DNA of 64,000 nucleotides, from NCBI GenBank assembly GCA_019648995.1, contig BLXT01001415.1, positions 678,490 to 742,489 of the forward strand. The letters run 5' to 3'. Position numbers and translations under genes: made by a program. Within the stretch, counting starts at the first letter, position 1. Each line of letters starts with the position of its first letter. This DNA is from Plakobranchus ocellatus (Eukaryota; Mollusca; Gastropoda; Plakobranchidae). A model generated the notes under the pieces. It did no database searches. It worked only from the letters and a program-made list of their open reading frames with translations, and was not told where the DNA came from. Shown here piece after piece: positions 29,101 to 36,476 of the stretch.

Positions 29101-32100
29101 TGCACACACAGGTCTATGTTTGATTTCAATCTGTGGATTACTACTAGTATTTAAAACTCTCTTTGAGCTTGAGTGTCTTTTTCGCCATGCTTTGTGCTGA
29201 CCCACTTTTAGCAGAGTTGAAAGCTCAAGGAATTAAGCTTTATTTTCATTGGCTGCATTAGAGTATATAAGGTATTATGATTCTCTTTTCTTTCCTATTT
29301 TTCAAACAAATCAGAAGATTTTATTTTAAAAGCATACATGAAAGTTATAAGAAATCCCATCCATCTTGCAAAAACTTCTCAAAGTTCAAAATTAATCCAT
29401 CATATGGTGTAGACGATATTTCCTTTAAAGGAAGCTTATTACTCTCATATGTATGATACTTTCTTCACCTCTTATTGAGTGAAACTGCATTCCTATCTTG
29501 TCTTTCCACAATTTTCTCCCCTGGCAATTAACAGCTTTATTCATTTCATCCCAGTATGAGCAGAGCAGATTACAGCTAGATGTGCGTATGCTGCTTGATC
29601 GTGCTGTGCGTCAAGCAGTAGTGCATCAAGTCAAAGGAATCTCACGGGCTTTTCTTAGCCAAGAAATGGAAAATGGCGAGTCAGTGCTTCACCTTAAAAC
29701 AGAGGGCATTAATGTGCAGGTACTTAAAAGCACTGCTATATTGTCCCTTTTTTTTCCACACAACCTTCTAGTTCTAAAAAGTATAATGTAACAAGTTTTC
29801 TTTACTTATATTTTGGTAATGAGACTCTTTGATGTAATAGTCTCAGAAGAGAAACAGAGTTTCCTTTATAAGCCTTTTAGAAGATAAATTACCTTGTACT
29901 TTTTTAAGTGATTTATGGATGCCGAAATAAACTTAATTTTTGCTTGGAATAACAAGCCGCAGTAGCATAATGTGCTGTATAATCATGGATATGGTGTAAG
30001 AATTAATAAAGCTAACAAATCTTATCAAATGATCATTAAAGTTGTTTTTTAATGTATAGAAGTTGCATTGCTACTGTAGTAATGCAAAACATTATTTTGA
30101 AAACTAAATGAGTATTGTATCATTTCATATATTTATAGATGAAAATCTAAATTATACACAAATCATCACTATTTGTGTATCATTATGAACGTCTCTGGCC
30201 ATTTTCTTTTCTAAAGACTGGATAATCAGGGGGATATATGGAGAAGAAAAAAAAAATTAATCCTGGCTGAGAAGTGGAGATTATTTGAAGCATAAGTAAT
30301 TCAATTCAACAAAAAAATGTTTTAAAAAAAAACCCCATACAATAGCATGGATTGGATTTTACACATATTCTAATCAAGAGGGTTTCATTTTACTTCCCAT
30401 CCTATACTCTTCTCTCATTTTTTTTTTTTTTTCCTTTTGGATTCATGTCTACATTTTTTCTGTGGATTTTTATTCTATCTTCCATTTTCTTCTCTCTTTT
30501 TTTTTAAAACCTTTTTTTTACAGTAAAAATAAGAATTAATCAATTGATACTATTCTATCACAGAGATAAACAGATCTTTAAATGAATATAAGCTCTCTAG
30601 GTGTTTGAGTAAAGGATCAGGAAAAGGCTAACAGAATGTTATTATAATATTCTTGAAACAGGAAATGTTTAGGTACTCTGGTCTGCTGGATCTCAATAGG
30701 ATTTACTGTAACTGCATTCAGACAATGGCCCGCACTTATGGAGTGGAAGCCTGCAACAGGGTTATCATCAAGGTAAAGAATAATAGTTAAAATTATATGA
30801 AAGGTTTATTAAACAAATTTTTATGGACATCAGTAATTTACGCCACCATCTTTGGACATCCTTTTCAAGTTTGACTCGGAATGATTTGTCTAGTTCCTGT
30901 TCTAAGCCGACTACATGTTGTCTTCTCTTCCAATAATATGCTGAGTAAATAAACAGCACCACATTGTAGAGTGCAATTTTCTACACCTCTGAAACACTTA
31001 AAGCATGAATATGAGACGTGAATAAAATAAACACTTCCTTTAATAATAATAGCTCAGCTAGTAGAATTTTGATCACATAAGAGACTAAGAGGTACAAATT
31101 CTCTAGCAAACAATTTAACATTTGAGCCTGATGTGGGACTATAAAATGCTTTATTCTCATAGTCCCCACCAGCTATCCATTTGTCACCAAAAGTGAAGCC
31201 TCAAAGCTCCTTGAGAGAATTAGCTTTTTGGAATTGAGTCCAGATTTAGACTTGGAATGGCTGATCTTTGATCTAGCCTTGTTTACTCATAATATTCAGC
31301 CGATTGTAAGTAGATCCATTTATTTTAACATCACTATTTTTATTTTAAGCTTTGTCTACCTTTTTAGATCTATGGCTTTCTAGAGGGTTTTCAAAAATGT
31401 GAAAACATTGTTTACAGGAAGTTGCTAGGTTGTAACCTAGAGACCAAACAAGCTTGGGATGCCACTAGAAACTTCCGAAGATGTTTACATGTTAGGGAGG
31501 GCATAAATGAGATTTTTATGTCAATAACTTTGTTAACATAAGACCGTACTTCTAGTCCTTTCTGGCATAAGTTGTTTGTGTAATATTGACTTAATAAGCC
31601 TAGATAAACTAATATTTTCTAGAAGCTGCAGGTGGTGGGTATGAAAGGGTGGTTGATGGCTGAGAGATGGACCACTGATGTTTGTGAGTCGGTAGTTCTA
31701 GAGGATTGTTCTTCATTGAAGTAAACAAAATGTTCATTCAATTTTAGGCAACACTTGGAGTGATTTCTATTCTTTAGTCTATGTAAAAGAGCTACTTGTC
31801 ACAGGAGGTATTCAGCTAGATCCATAACTGATTAGTACAAAGCTCTTCATCACACCCCTCTTGTCCAAGAAATCAGCACATCTGTCAGGATGTACAGTGC
31901 AATTCATTTTTTTCTATTTGAAAAAAAAGGTCTTAAGTTGGTGTCTTGATTTATTTTGTACATCATGGATAAGAGCAAGGACCAGTATGTTAAAACAAAA
32001 AAATGTACATAATATTGTTTCTTTTGTTTATCACACATCTAGCCAAAAGTATTGCTGAATCAAACCTTCTTATGTTCTAAAGAATTTGTTTTTACTTCAA

Positions 32101-33779
32101 AATGCATTTTGTTTTAGTTTGTAAACTGCAAATAAAAAAGAAAACCCAAATTTATTAAAACCAGTCCATAATTAATGCTCTCGCAAAAAACAGACAAAAT
32201 TAAATCTCTAAATTTCATACCTCAAAGGGATTGTATTTTGCTTTTTTTCCAATTTGATATTGTAGAGAATATTCTTTTTAGAGAAATGAATGGACTAAAT
32301 GTCAGTGTTGTCTCGTTTTCATTCTCACAGGCTTTTTGGTAATGTAAATCACTGATCTAGTAAGGTATCAAGACTAAGACTACATGACAGTTATTACTGT
32401 GAATAAGTTGGTTCTTACAGGCTTTTTCATAGGCTGAGTTCCTTTTTTATTGTAGTTTGCACAATTGCACCAGCCTGATTTATCCTCTGTAACAGTTAGC
32501 CTAAATTGCTGCCTCTTATAAAGTGGCAGCTCCATTATACATAATAAATATATATATATCTAATCATCCTTATTTTGACACAGAGATTAAAGGCTGTAAT
32601 TTACTTTGAGAATACTTCTTACTGAGACATTTCCTCTATTTTTGTTCATTTTTCTCATCTTCTCTTCTTTATACCTTTCATTTCATCAACTCTCTCCTTC
32701 CTTCATTCTCTCATGGTCATCCTGTTGTGCATGTTGGACCAATGCACTGGCAGGCTAACTTTTAGTCCTAGCAACTGTCTGCCTTGTTAAAGGTTCTGCC
32801 CTTTCCCCCTTACTCTCACAGACAAGTAGGTCTAGGTGTTTGCAACACACTGCAGAGCAAACAACTATTATTGGGCACTAGGAGAATAAATGAGCTCTCT
32901 CTCTTTCTCTTTTAATTAGCATTAGCAATACCAAAACAGGAGCTTCACGGGAAAAAAAAAACAAAAAAAAAAAAACTTTCTGTCAAGTGAGATTCATGAA
33001 TGCTGCTCATGTTCTGAGCTAAACTATTCTTCTAATAGGTCATGCGTTTTGTAGTTGATTATTAGAATTGTTTTCTGTAAAAAAAAGGTTTTTTTTAACA
33101 TTTGTTTTTGGCAACTTTTTTTTAAGCAATGGGAAATCTGAATCTAAACATTTTATGAAACACAAACAGAAAATTAGGGACACCCTTTTTATAAATGAAC
33201 AGGTGGTTGAGATGGTCAATCAAATTATTTATTGACAGTGACTGTCAGTGTATTTACCTCTTCTGGTTTACTTTTTGACCTTTTAGGTTTAAAAACAAGT
33301 AATTTGAAGTAAAACATTTAGATACTCTTTGGATTTAATTGTTTTGGAATTTTAAATATTTTAGAATTTTAATGTCATTTCAAACTAATCATCTAAACTT
33401 AAAATTTAAATGATTAATTTGAAACAACATTAAAATTGACATACAAATAATTGTATTTAAGCAGTCATAAAATTCTTTTTCTCAGGAAATTCAAAGTGTG
33501 TTTGAAGCCTATGGCATCAGAGTGGATTACCGGCACCTCTCTCTACTAGCAGATTACATGACTTGTCGAGGCCAGTATGATGCTTTCAATCGGAAATGTA
33601 TTGCATACAGTACTTCACCGTTGCAGAAGATGACATTTGAGACCACGATGACATTTCTTCTCAATGCATGTTTATCAGGTGGAGTGGAGGCTATCAATTC
33701 TCCAAGTGCTAGTCTTGTTCTTGGCACACCTGTAGATGTTGGTACAGGTTGCTTTGACGTTCTTGATTCTTTTCATTGA
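448..33779 (+). CDS. POLR1A: RNA polymerase I largest subunit (RPA1/RPA190), 5'-partial, 21 exons
   Basis: Largest subunit of nuclear RNA polymerase I, the enzyme that makes the 45S/47S rRNA precursor in the nucleolus. Exons: 448-556, 1663-1746, 2169-2348, 3075-3191, 4105-4319, 5385-5469, 7972-8172, 8475-8603, 10721-10885, 12283-12494, 13037-13163, 17342-17458, 19350-19574, 21538-21596, 21985-22152, 23945-24183, 24644-24813, 28384-28458, 29555-29719, 30662-30772, 33486-33779. All have GT-AG borders and compatible phases, giving about 1,081 codons (the human protein is about 1,720). Recognisable in order: pore (LPPAILKP), funnel ([14 protein letters not shown]), bridge helix ([17 protein letters not shown] then [17 protein letters not shown]), trigger-loop region ([20 protein letters not shown]), [20 protein letters not shown], an acidic insert, and the C-terminal block [10 protein letters not shown]...[14 protein letters not shown] ending [12 protein letters not shown]. 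Spacing and wording match Pol I rather than Pol II or III. The N-terminal clamp and NADFDGD catalytic aspartates are outside the window. Identity is very secure; exact exon ends are inferred from reading frame and splice consensus. Confidence 0.96.
728..862 (+). mobile_element. Fragment of RTE-like LINE (3' part of reverse-transcriptase ORF)
   Basis: Base-level match to 37,512-37,645 of the LINE in this window. Shared words include ACATTCC-AAAA-ATGAA, CTGGCAAA-AGAAACATAAGTATG and the following AATCAAAATA. The translation, with frame breaks, resembles the LINE's GRCTSEICKRI...FQKMK...NISM segment. It stops mid-ORF on both sides. Lies in a POLR1A intron. Confidence 0.7.
1663..1746 (+). CDS. POLR1A: POLR1A exon b (pore/funnel)
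   Basis: Encodes 28 residues, [20 protein letters not shown] then SKAKIPEK, matching the family segment STLLxNIIP...LNLxxKAKI. Acceptor TTTCTTTCAG, donor GTTTGC (weak but the only one in frame). Confidence 0.92.
2169..2348 (+). CDS. POLR1A: POLR1A exon c (funnel)
   Basis: Sixty codons, [10 protein letters not shown]...[19 protein letters not shown] then [12 protein letters not shown]. The G-x-LDK-x-x-G-x-x-x-GLVH motif is a hallmark of largest subunits. Two tandem AGs at 2167-2170 are possible acceptors; the first keeps the frame. Confidence 0.95.
3075..3191 (+). CDS. POLR1A: POLR1A exon d (funnel)
   Basis: Thirty-nine codons, [20 protein letters not shown] then [19 protein letters not shown], matching the Pol I GRLLTxLxRLFTxxLQ...GFxLGVxDIL segment. 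A 466-base gap lies in the following intron. Confidence 0.95.
3357..3822. other. Assembly gap (466 N)
   Basis: Flanked by a T/G run on the left and a 25-base T run on the right. The gap probably reflects homopolymer slippage. It lies within a POLR1A intron and interrupts no exon. Confidence 0.95.
4105..4319 (+). CDS. POLR1A: POLR1A exon e (funnel, variable linker)
   Basis: Starts [17 protein letters not shown] and ends KIQDSIA plus two bases of a Lys codon that the next exon completes. The donor is GTTAGT at 4320. The region is poorly conserved in the family, so identity rests on frame and on its place between strongly conserved exons. Confidence 0.88.
5013..5315 (+). repeat. 73-bp tandem repeat, about 4 copies
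   Basis: The word GCAAGCTTGCC recurs at 5038, 5111, 5184 and 5257, an exact 73-base period. Copies differ by only a few substitutions. Each unit includes TTATTTCCAG, an acceptor-like string, and the array ends 70 bases before a POLR1A exon. Confidence 0.93.
5385..5469 (+). CDS. POLR1A: POLR1A exon f (funnel end)
   Basis: Completes the split Lys codon, then [20 protein letters not shown] and QAGAKGSP, matching the conserved M..SGAKGS motif. Acceptor is TTTTTTGTAAAAAG at 5384. A four-copy tandem repeat ends about 70 bases upstream. Donor GTAAGG. Confidence 0.93.
5470..7971. other. POLR1A intron (2.5 kb), no recognisable element
   Basis: AT-rich with many A and T runs. Small open frames here have no family match and no splice support. 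Ends in TTTATTTCCTAG. Confidence 0.6.
7972..8172 (+). CDS. POLR1A: POLR1A exon g (bridge helix, N-terminal half)
   Basis: Sixty-seven codons: [20 protein letters not shown], then [20 protein letters not shown] and HCMAGRE. This is the most conserved part of the subunit, leading into the bridge helix that spans the active-site cleft. Confidence 0.97.
8475..8603 (+). CDS. POLR1A: POLR1A exon h (bridge helix, C-terminal half)
   Basis: Forty-three codons: [20 protein letters not shown], then [21 protein letters not shown]. The bridge helix is split across two exons at MAGRE/GLIDT. Acceptor TATATTGCAG, donor GTACTG. Confidence 0.97.
8604..10720. other. POLR1A intron with interleaved duplication and 2-base gap
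   Basis: Contains the duplicated blocks at 9104-9378 (listed separately), a gap at 9379-9380 followed by a run of G, and a less AT-rich stretch at about 9390-10330 with no recognised coding or transposon signature. Confidence 0.55.
9104..9378 (+). repeat. Interleaved direct duplication (A-B-A-x-B)
   Basis: Block A (AGAATATAGATTTAGACTTA, on to the GATGAATGTCTAGA that follows) occurs at about 9104 and 9214. Block B (CGTTATTTGGCTATTTCTTG, on to the CTCATGAAGG that follows) occurs at about 9152 and 9331. Identity is near-perfect and the second B runs into an N gap and G run, so an assembly artefact is possible. Confidence 0.8.
10721..10885 (+). CDS. POLR1A: POLR1A exon i (cleft)
   Basis: Fifty-five codons from [20 protein letters not shown] to the basic end [11 protein letters not shown]. 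The YGEDGLD signature follows directly after the RDSDGSVVQ of the previous exon, as in all eukaryotic largest subunits. Confidence 0.95.
11118..11176 (+). repeat. (TC)n microsatellite
   Basis: About 29 uninterrupted TC units, continuing into an interrupted pyrimidine tract to about 11,220, in a POLR1A intron. Confidence 0.95.
12283..12494 (+). CDS. POLR1A: POLR1A exon j (Pol I-specific linker)
   Basis: [20 protein letters not shown] through [15 protein letters not shown]. Aligns with the Pol I-specific segment containing W-x-x-LDxExRxK. The last two bases (AG) open a Ser codon completed at 13,037. Conservation is modest. Confidence 0.88.
13037..13163 (+). CDS. POLR1A: POLR1A exon k
   Basis: [20 protein letters not shown] then [20 protein letters not shown]. 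The CPDPVMSQF...P..SEKF pattern corresponds to the family's CPDP.LS.W.PD...SE.F segment. It joins in frame to both neighbours. Confidence 0.92.
13332..13475 (+). mobile_element. tRNA-derived SINE, copy 1
   Basis: Shares CCCTGAGATCTGCA-GGACCCTTCTG, a GGTTTGAGCCC B-box-like word, and GCCTGAAAGCCTGAGATCAC with the copies at 20,200-20,319 and 56,509-56,660. It ends with a CTGGCTATA-type tail. The 5' A-box region is degraded (GGCTCAGTGAATA). Confidence 0.75.
13476..17341. other. Rest of the 4.2-kb POLR1A intron, no clear element
   Basis: Contains a slightly more GC-rich island at about 14,540-15,250 that may be an old unclassified repeat, and otherwise AT-rich unique-looking sequence. No coding segment recognised. 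Confidence 0.45.
17342..17458 (+). CDS. POLR1A: POLR1A exon l (leads into trigger loop)
   Basis: [20 protein letters not shown] then [25 protein letters not shown]-x-x-xAQ is the universal lead-in to SIGEPSTQM at the trigger loop. The upstream intron (4.2 kb) is the longest in this part of the gene. Confidence 0.95.
18086..18756. mobile_element. Short inverted-repeat element with TTAA flanks (piggyBac-type MITE)
   Basis: Left end TTAA|CTCACTTGTGGC; right end read in reverse TTAA|CTCACTTACGGC. The inverted repeats match at 10 of 12 bases and are flanked on both sides by TTAA, the duplication made by piggyBac-superfamily transposases. It is 671 bases with no transposase coding. Lies in a POLR1A intron. 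Confidence 0.7.
19350..19574 (+). CDS. POLR1A: POLR1A exon m (trigger loop)
   Basis: Seventy-five codons: [20 protein letters not shown], then [20 protein letters not shown] and a helical tail ending RITLNQ. The trigger loop closes on the incoming NTP during catalysis. Sequence is nearly invariant across animals. Confidence 0.98.
20200..20319 (-). mobile_element. tRNA-derived SINE, copy 2 (best preserved promoter boxes)
   Basis: On the minus strand, an A-box-like TGGCACAGTGG (20,307-20,297) and a B box GGTTCGAGCCC near 20,254-20,243 sit about 45-50 bases apart, as in tRNA-type Pol III promoters. Then GCCTAA/AGCCTGAG-type sequence. Matches copies 1 and 3 through the body. Confidence 0.8.
21538..21596 (+). 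CDS. POLR1A: POLR1A exon n (short, 59 nt)
   Basis: [19 protein letters not shown] plus the first two bases of a His codon. The donor GTAAGT is perfect and the next exon restores the frame ([12 protein letters not shown]). Low family conservation, so placement rests on phase and position. Confidence 0.85.
21985..22152 (+). CDS. POLR1A: POLR1A exon o
   Basis: [20 protein letters not shown] through [20 protein letters not shown]. Matches the segment with RF-x-FLP followed by a long helix ending in a basic run. It ends in a split Ser/Arg codon. Confidence 0.92.
22479..23698 (+). mobile_element. Decayed mariner-family transposon
   Basis: Ends are TA|TGACGGCCCGAGTATGAAGG and, in reverse, TA|TTGACTTGGCCTGACTATGA, both continuing AAGGAAT, with the TA duplication typical of Tc1/mariner. 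Inside, reading fragments match mariner transposase in order: [19 protein letters not shown] (family VTxDETWIHHYxPExKxQS) at about 23,142, then [15 protein letters not shown]-like sequence ([20 protein letters not shown]) at about 23,440. The first catalytic Asp is Asn here and the region of the second is missing, with several stops, so it is dead. Total 1,220 bases, close to full length. Confidence 0.82.
23945..24183 (+). CDS. POLR1A: POLR1A exon p (acidic insert, first part)
   Basis: Starts [20 protein letters not shown] and becomes strongly acidic ([27 protein letters not shown]). Metazoan Pol I largest subunits have a low-complexity Asp/Glu region here. In yeast the same jaw region carries a DNA-mimicking expander loop; equivalence is inference. 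Confidence 0.9.
24644..24813 (+). CDS. POLR1A: POLR1A exon q (acidic insert, second part)
   Basis: [17 protein letters not shown]..., then [20 protein letters not shown] and ending DKKMVTD. Continues the acidic insert. Flanked by good TTTCTCAG and GTATGT sites. Confidence 0.9.
24994..28172 (+). mobile_element. Decayed piggyBac-family transposon with both ends
   Basis: Left TTAA|CTCTCTTTGGTTCC and, in reverse, right TTAA|CTCTCCTTGGTTCC: 13 of 14 bases match, with TTAA target duplications at 24,990 and 28,173. Inside is a broken transposase (see separate entry). It is 3,179 bases, has a 19-base N gap at 27,099-27,117 and lies in a POLR1A intron. Confidence 0.88.
25385..26990 (+). pseudogene. 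piggyBac transposase pseudogene (DDE_Tnp_1_7 type)
   Basis: Fragments in order: [10 protein letters not shown] (about 25,390), [20 protein letters not shown] (about 26,083), [13 protein letters not shown] (about 26,278), a frame shift, then an open stretch 26,347-26,616 with [20 protein letters not shown] and [14 protein letters not shown], which matches the family's DYWS...L.....M...RF...LR.LH..D......DDKL.KIRPV. Further on, [13 protein letters not shown] and [15 protein letters not shown] match GYV.DF.VYTGK and DNFYTS..L..DL. The segment that should hold the first catalytic Asp (family SIDESM) reads PINERLM. Several stops and frameshifts; not functional. Confidence 0.85.
28384..28458 (+). 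CDS. POLR1A: POLR1A exon r
   Basis: [20 protein letters not shown] then TVIFI, matching the family pattern of a helix, an aromatic D-Y/F-x-x-D strand and a W-C-x-V strand. The intron before it contains the piggyBac remnant. Confidence 0.92.
28788..29215 (+). repeat. Imperfect direct duplication, about 100-bp blocks
   Basis: The block with CGCCAATGTTTATGAACTGC followed by CTATTCTTCCTGCACACACA and GGTCTATGTTTGATTTCAAT recurs about 269 bases later. A second block (GAGTGTCTTTTTCGCCA) recurs at about 28,973 and 29,171. Located in the intron before the exon at 29,555. Confidence 0.85.
29555..29719 (+). CDS. POLR1A: POLR1A exon s (cleft)
   Basis: [20 protein letters not shown], then [20 protein letters not shown] and LKTEGINVQ. 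The VKGI-x-R motif and TEGIN are the usual landmarks of the C-terminal cleft segment. Confidence 0.96.
30662..30772 (+). CDS. POLR1A: POLR1A exon t
   Basis: [20 protein letters not shown] then [17 protein letters not shown], matching the LDL-x-R-x-Y-x-N-x-I...YGIEAA-x-R-x-I block. Confidence 0.96.
30773..33485. other. POLR1A intron (2.7 kb), mostly featureless
   Basis: No coding segment or transposon recognised. The only structure is the palindrome at 33,364-33,440, close to the terminal exon. Confidence 0.55.
33364..33440. repeat. 77-base inverted repeat (hairpin)
   Basis: Left arm 33,364-33,392 and right arm 33,410-33,440 pair over about 29 bases with a few mismatches (AATTTTAATGT, TTTCAAA and TAATCAT are the paired blocks) around a 17-base loop. 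It ends 45 bases before the last POLR1A exon. Confidence 0.8.
33486..33779 (+). CDS. POLR1A: POLR1A terminal exon
   Basis: [55 protein letters not shown], then [12 protein letters not shown] and stop TGA at 33,777. The end aligns with the usual GTG-x-F-x-L close of the subunit. An AATAAA lies 184 bases downstream. Confidence 0.95.
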   Translation, partial: EIQSVFEAYGIRVDYRHLSLLADYMTCRGQYDAFNRKCIAYSTSPLQKMTFETTMTFLLNACLSGGVEAINSPSASLVLGTPVDVGTGCFDVLDSFH

Positions 33780-33962
33780 GTGTTATTTATTTGAAGATTT
33801 GATGAGTTGCTTGAACATTTGCATGAATGTGAGGGTCTGGAATATTGTACAATATAACAATTTTTTTTTAGAGGTTGAATTTCCACTGTCTGGGCTCGAG
33901 TTTCACTATGTATATAATTATGTAGGCCCATCTATGTATATAATGTCAGTGTGAGTGTATAA

Positions 33963-33968
33963 AATAAA
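33963..33968 (+). promoter_or_regulatory. POLR1A: Candidate POLR1A poly(A) signal
   Basis: Perfect AATAAA about 184 bases after the stop codon. It is the first canonical hexamer downstream, followed within 30 bases by TG-rich sequence. Predicted from sequence only. Confidence 0.6.
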
Positions 33969-33979
33969 ATGTGACATTA

Positions 33980-35729
33980 AACAAAGTCTGGCTGGTCACC
34001 ATCATTGATCTAAGAGAAATTTATCATTAAGACAAAATTTAATCAGCTCTAAAAGTAGATACTTTATAAAATAGATTTATAATGTATTTTATGAATCCAT
34101 TCAGGATGTCTCTTTGGAAAAGGATGAGAGTATTGAGAGGCAATAGTTTTTGCAGAGCACATTGTTATTATGCACCTGCACCTAACTTTCACACCTTGTG
34201 TATAGCATCTTTATTCCTCATAGAGAAGGAGGAAGGTGATGAGTCCTGAGATTCTTTTCTGTTTTATTAACAATCTTAACCTAAGATAATATCAATGTCA
34301 TAACATGATTCGGCATCCTCAAATTCGAAGAAATGAAAGAAAAAGTGTAGAAAAATGCATTGACCTTGAGGATGCCTTACAATTTTCATTTAAGATATTG
34401 AAAATTGGCATTATATTTTGCACCACATGTACTATTAACATTTTTTTTATTTGTTCACGTTTTTTTTTTTTTTGTTTGTTTGTTTGTTTGTAATATTTAA
34501 CTTTAGTTAGTAGGATAGAAAAGAGATAAAATTTTCATGAGTTAAGAAAATCAAAAATTTTGCTTTCTGGACAAGATTTTTAAAGAAAGCTTTGTTAATA
34601 TTTATTATGTTTGGATTGTCACAAAAATCCATCCAGAAATATATGGAGATTTCCTCCTTTAGCATTTAAAAGAAAATTGATTAAATTGCATTTAAAAACT
34701 AAAAAAACTGAAAAGATTTAGGTCTTCTCTCTACAAAAATGTCAGTTTTGGGTGGATAAACATAGCGCGTGATTGATCTTCTTTGGGATGTGTTGGCACA
34801 AATATTTGATGGGGTTTTTTTCTTCAGAATTTTATAATCACAAAATTGATGTCCTCTAGAATGCGTTTATTCATAAAACAAAAACTAAAAGCCAGTGGCT
34901 TTTGTAATGGTTTGTCAGTGCAAGTGATTTTGAAGATTAATTTTTTAATCATGATCTCTCTTTTTATTGTTTTTATTTCTTTATTCTTTGCCAAAAGGGA
35001 GTATGCATTACTGAATATTTCAAATGTTAAATCCTTGTTAAGAATAAATTATACTTGAAAGTGATCATATCATGTTTTCTTTTTGCAAATTTTAAATCAG
35101 TTCTTTTTTGTGTGTGTATGTGTGTCTTCAGAGGATTTGTGGATGTTAAGAGTGATGAGATATTAACTGTAGAACTTAAATGCTACATCAGTAGCTCATC
35201 CCTGAAAGTTGTTAAAGGGGATTCATAAGGCACCATGGTGCCTCCCTATCCCTGGTACATTCATGGCACCTATTGTCAGAGTTACCACCCACCATGAATA
35301 TCTTGTGAATCTCTTGATTTTTATGTCTCATCCTATGCATTGTATACCATCATGATATACATCATCTTGCAAGTTTCATTGCTATATATGAAAGTTCAAT
35401 AAATATTTTGGTACATGTGTGCCGAAATTCTAGATTTTTTTTTTTACTTATCAAACAGATAAATCTTTTGCCCAGAATTATTTTGATCTGTGAGTAACCA
35501 ATTGGGACTAATTTAGGACATGTCTTGCATAGGAATTTGAAAAATAACTGTGGTGTTACTGTTAATCAAAGCCAAATTCATTCTTAACCTGTTTTGCATC
35601 TCGCCCAAAATTACTTGAGGGTGAAATCCCCTGACTTAGAGGTTTGACTGCTTTGATTCTCAATTTTGCAAATTTTGCCCCTTGAAATAAGATTGTCATT
35701 TTCATCCTTGCGAAAAAAAATTGATTATA
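33980..35729. other. Intergenic sequence after POLR1A
   Basis: AT-rich with a (GTTT)n tract at about 34,472-34,491. The only exon-like item is at 35,137-35,232, described under findings. Otherwise nothing recognised. Confidence 0.45.
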
Positions 35730-36426
35730 CAGTGGAACACGTTTAAACCGAAATTCTAGGGAGTATGATTTCTATTTTGGTTTAAGCATAGTGCATTAAA
35801 TAAGTAAGATTAATAACAGAGAGTAATCAACTTCGGAAATATTAAGTTAATCAATCCCACCCATCGTCATATCACAATGTGAATGATCACGCCTATCCAC
35901 GAATCTTTCTCTTTTTTTTTTATCCATTTCTCTATCTTTTTCAGTTAAGAGGTTCTTGCGCCTGTTATCGATGTAGAATAATAAAGTTTTGCGGTGCTGA
36001 AGTCCTCCACAAAAGAGGTGGCTTTATTACAGGCTGTGATGCAACAGTGTTTGCTTAGCTTAGATGTTGACGGGACCTAGACATGTAGGGAGTGTCTGGC
36101 AAGGTCCCACTGTGTAACTGAGTAATGGAAGAGAAGGGATGGGCAGGTGTGTGCAGTAGACCTAGACCTAGCCAGACATTGGGACTGGCCATCTGTAGTG
36201 TGAACTACTGGTAACTAACAGTATTGGCTGTGAATGGAGTAATGCGCAAAAGAAAGGGATGGGCAAGGACTGAAGGAGTGTAAAAAAAAAATTTAGTTTT
36301 TATTTCGCTAAGGCAGCCAACGCTTTTGATTTGCCGCATGTTTAATAAGATAGAATAAGAGGAAAAACGGAAACCTCTTCAATTTCTTTTTGGTTTAGCC
36401 ATTTTCGGTTTAGGTGTGGGCTACTG
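35730..36426. mobile_element. pogo/Tigger-like non-autonomous element
   Basis: Left end TA|CAGTGGAACACGTTTAAACC then GAAAT; right end in reverse TA|CAGTAGCCCACACCTAAACC then GAAAA. Both have TA duplications, and the CAGTxGxxC...CCGAA wording is typical of pogo/Tigger elements. At 697 bases, no transposase coding was seen inside. Confidence 0.75.
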
Positions 36427-36476
36427 TATGTAGTTTTTAGCATCAGTACTGAATCGTCTGGAAAAGAAGGAAAATA

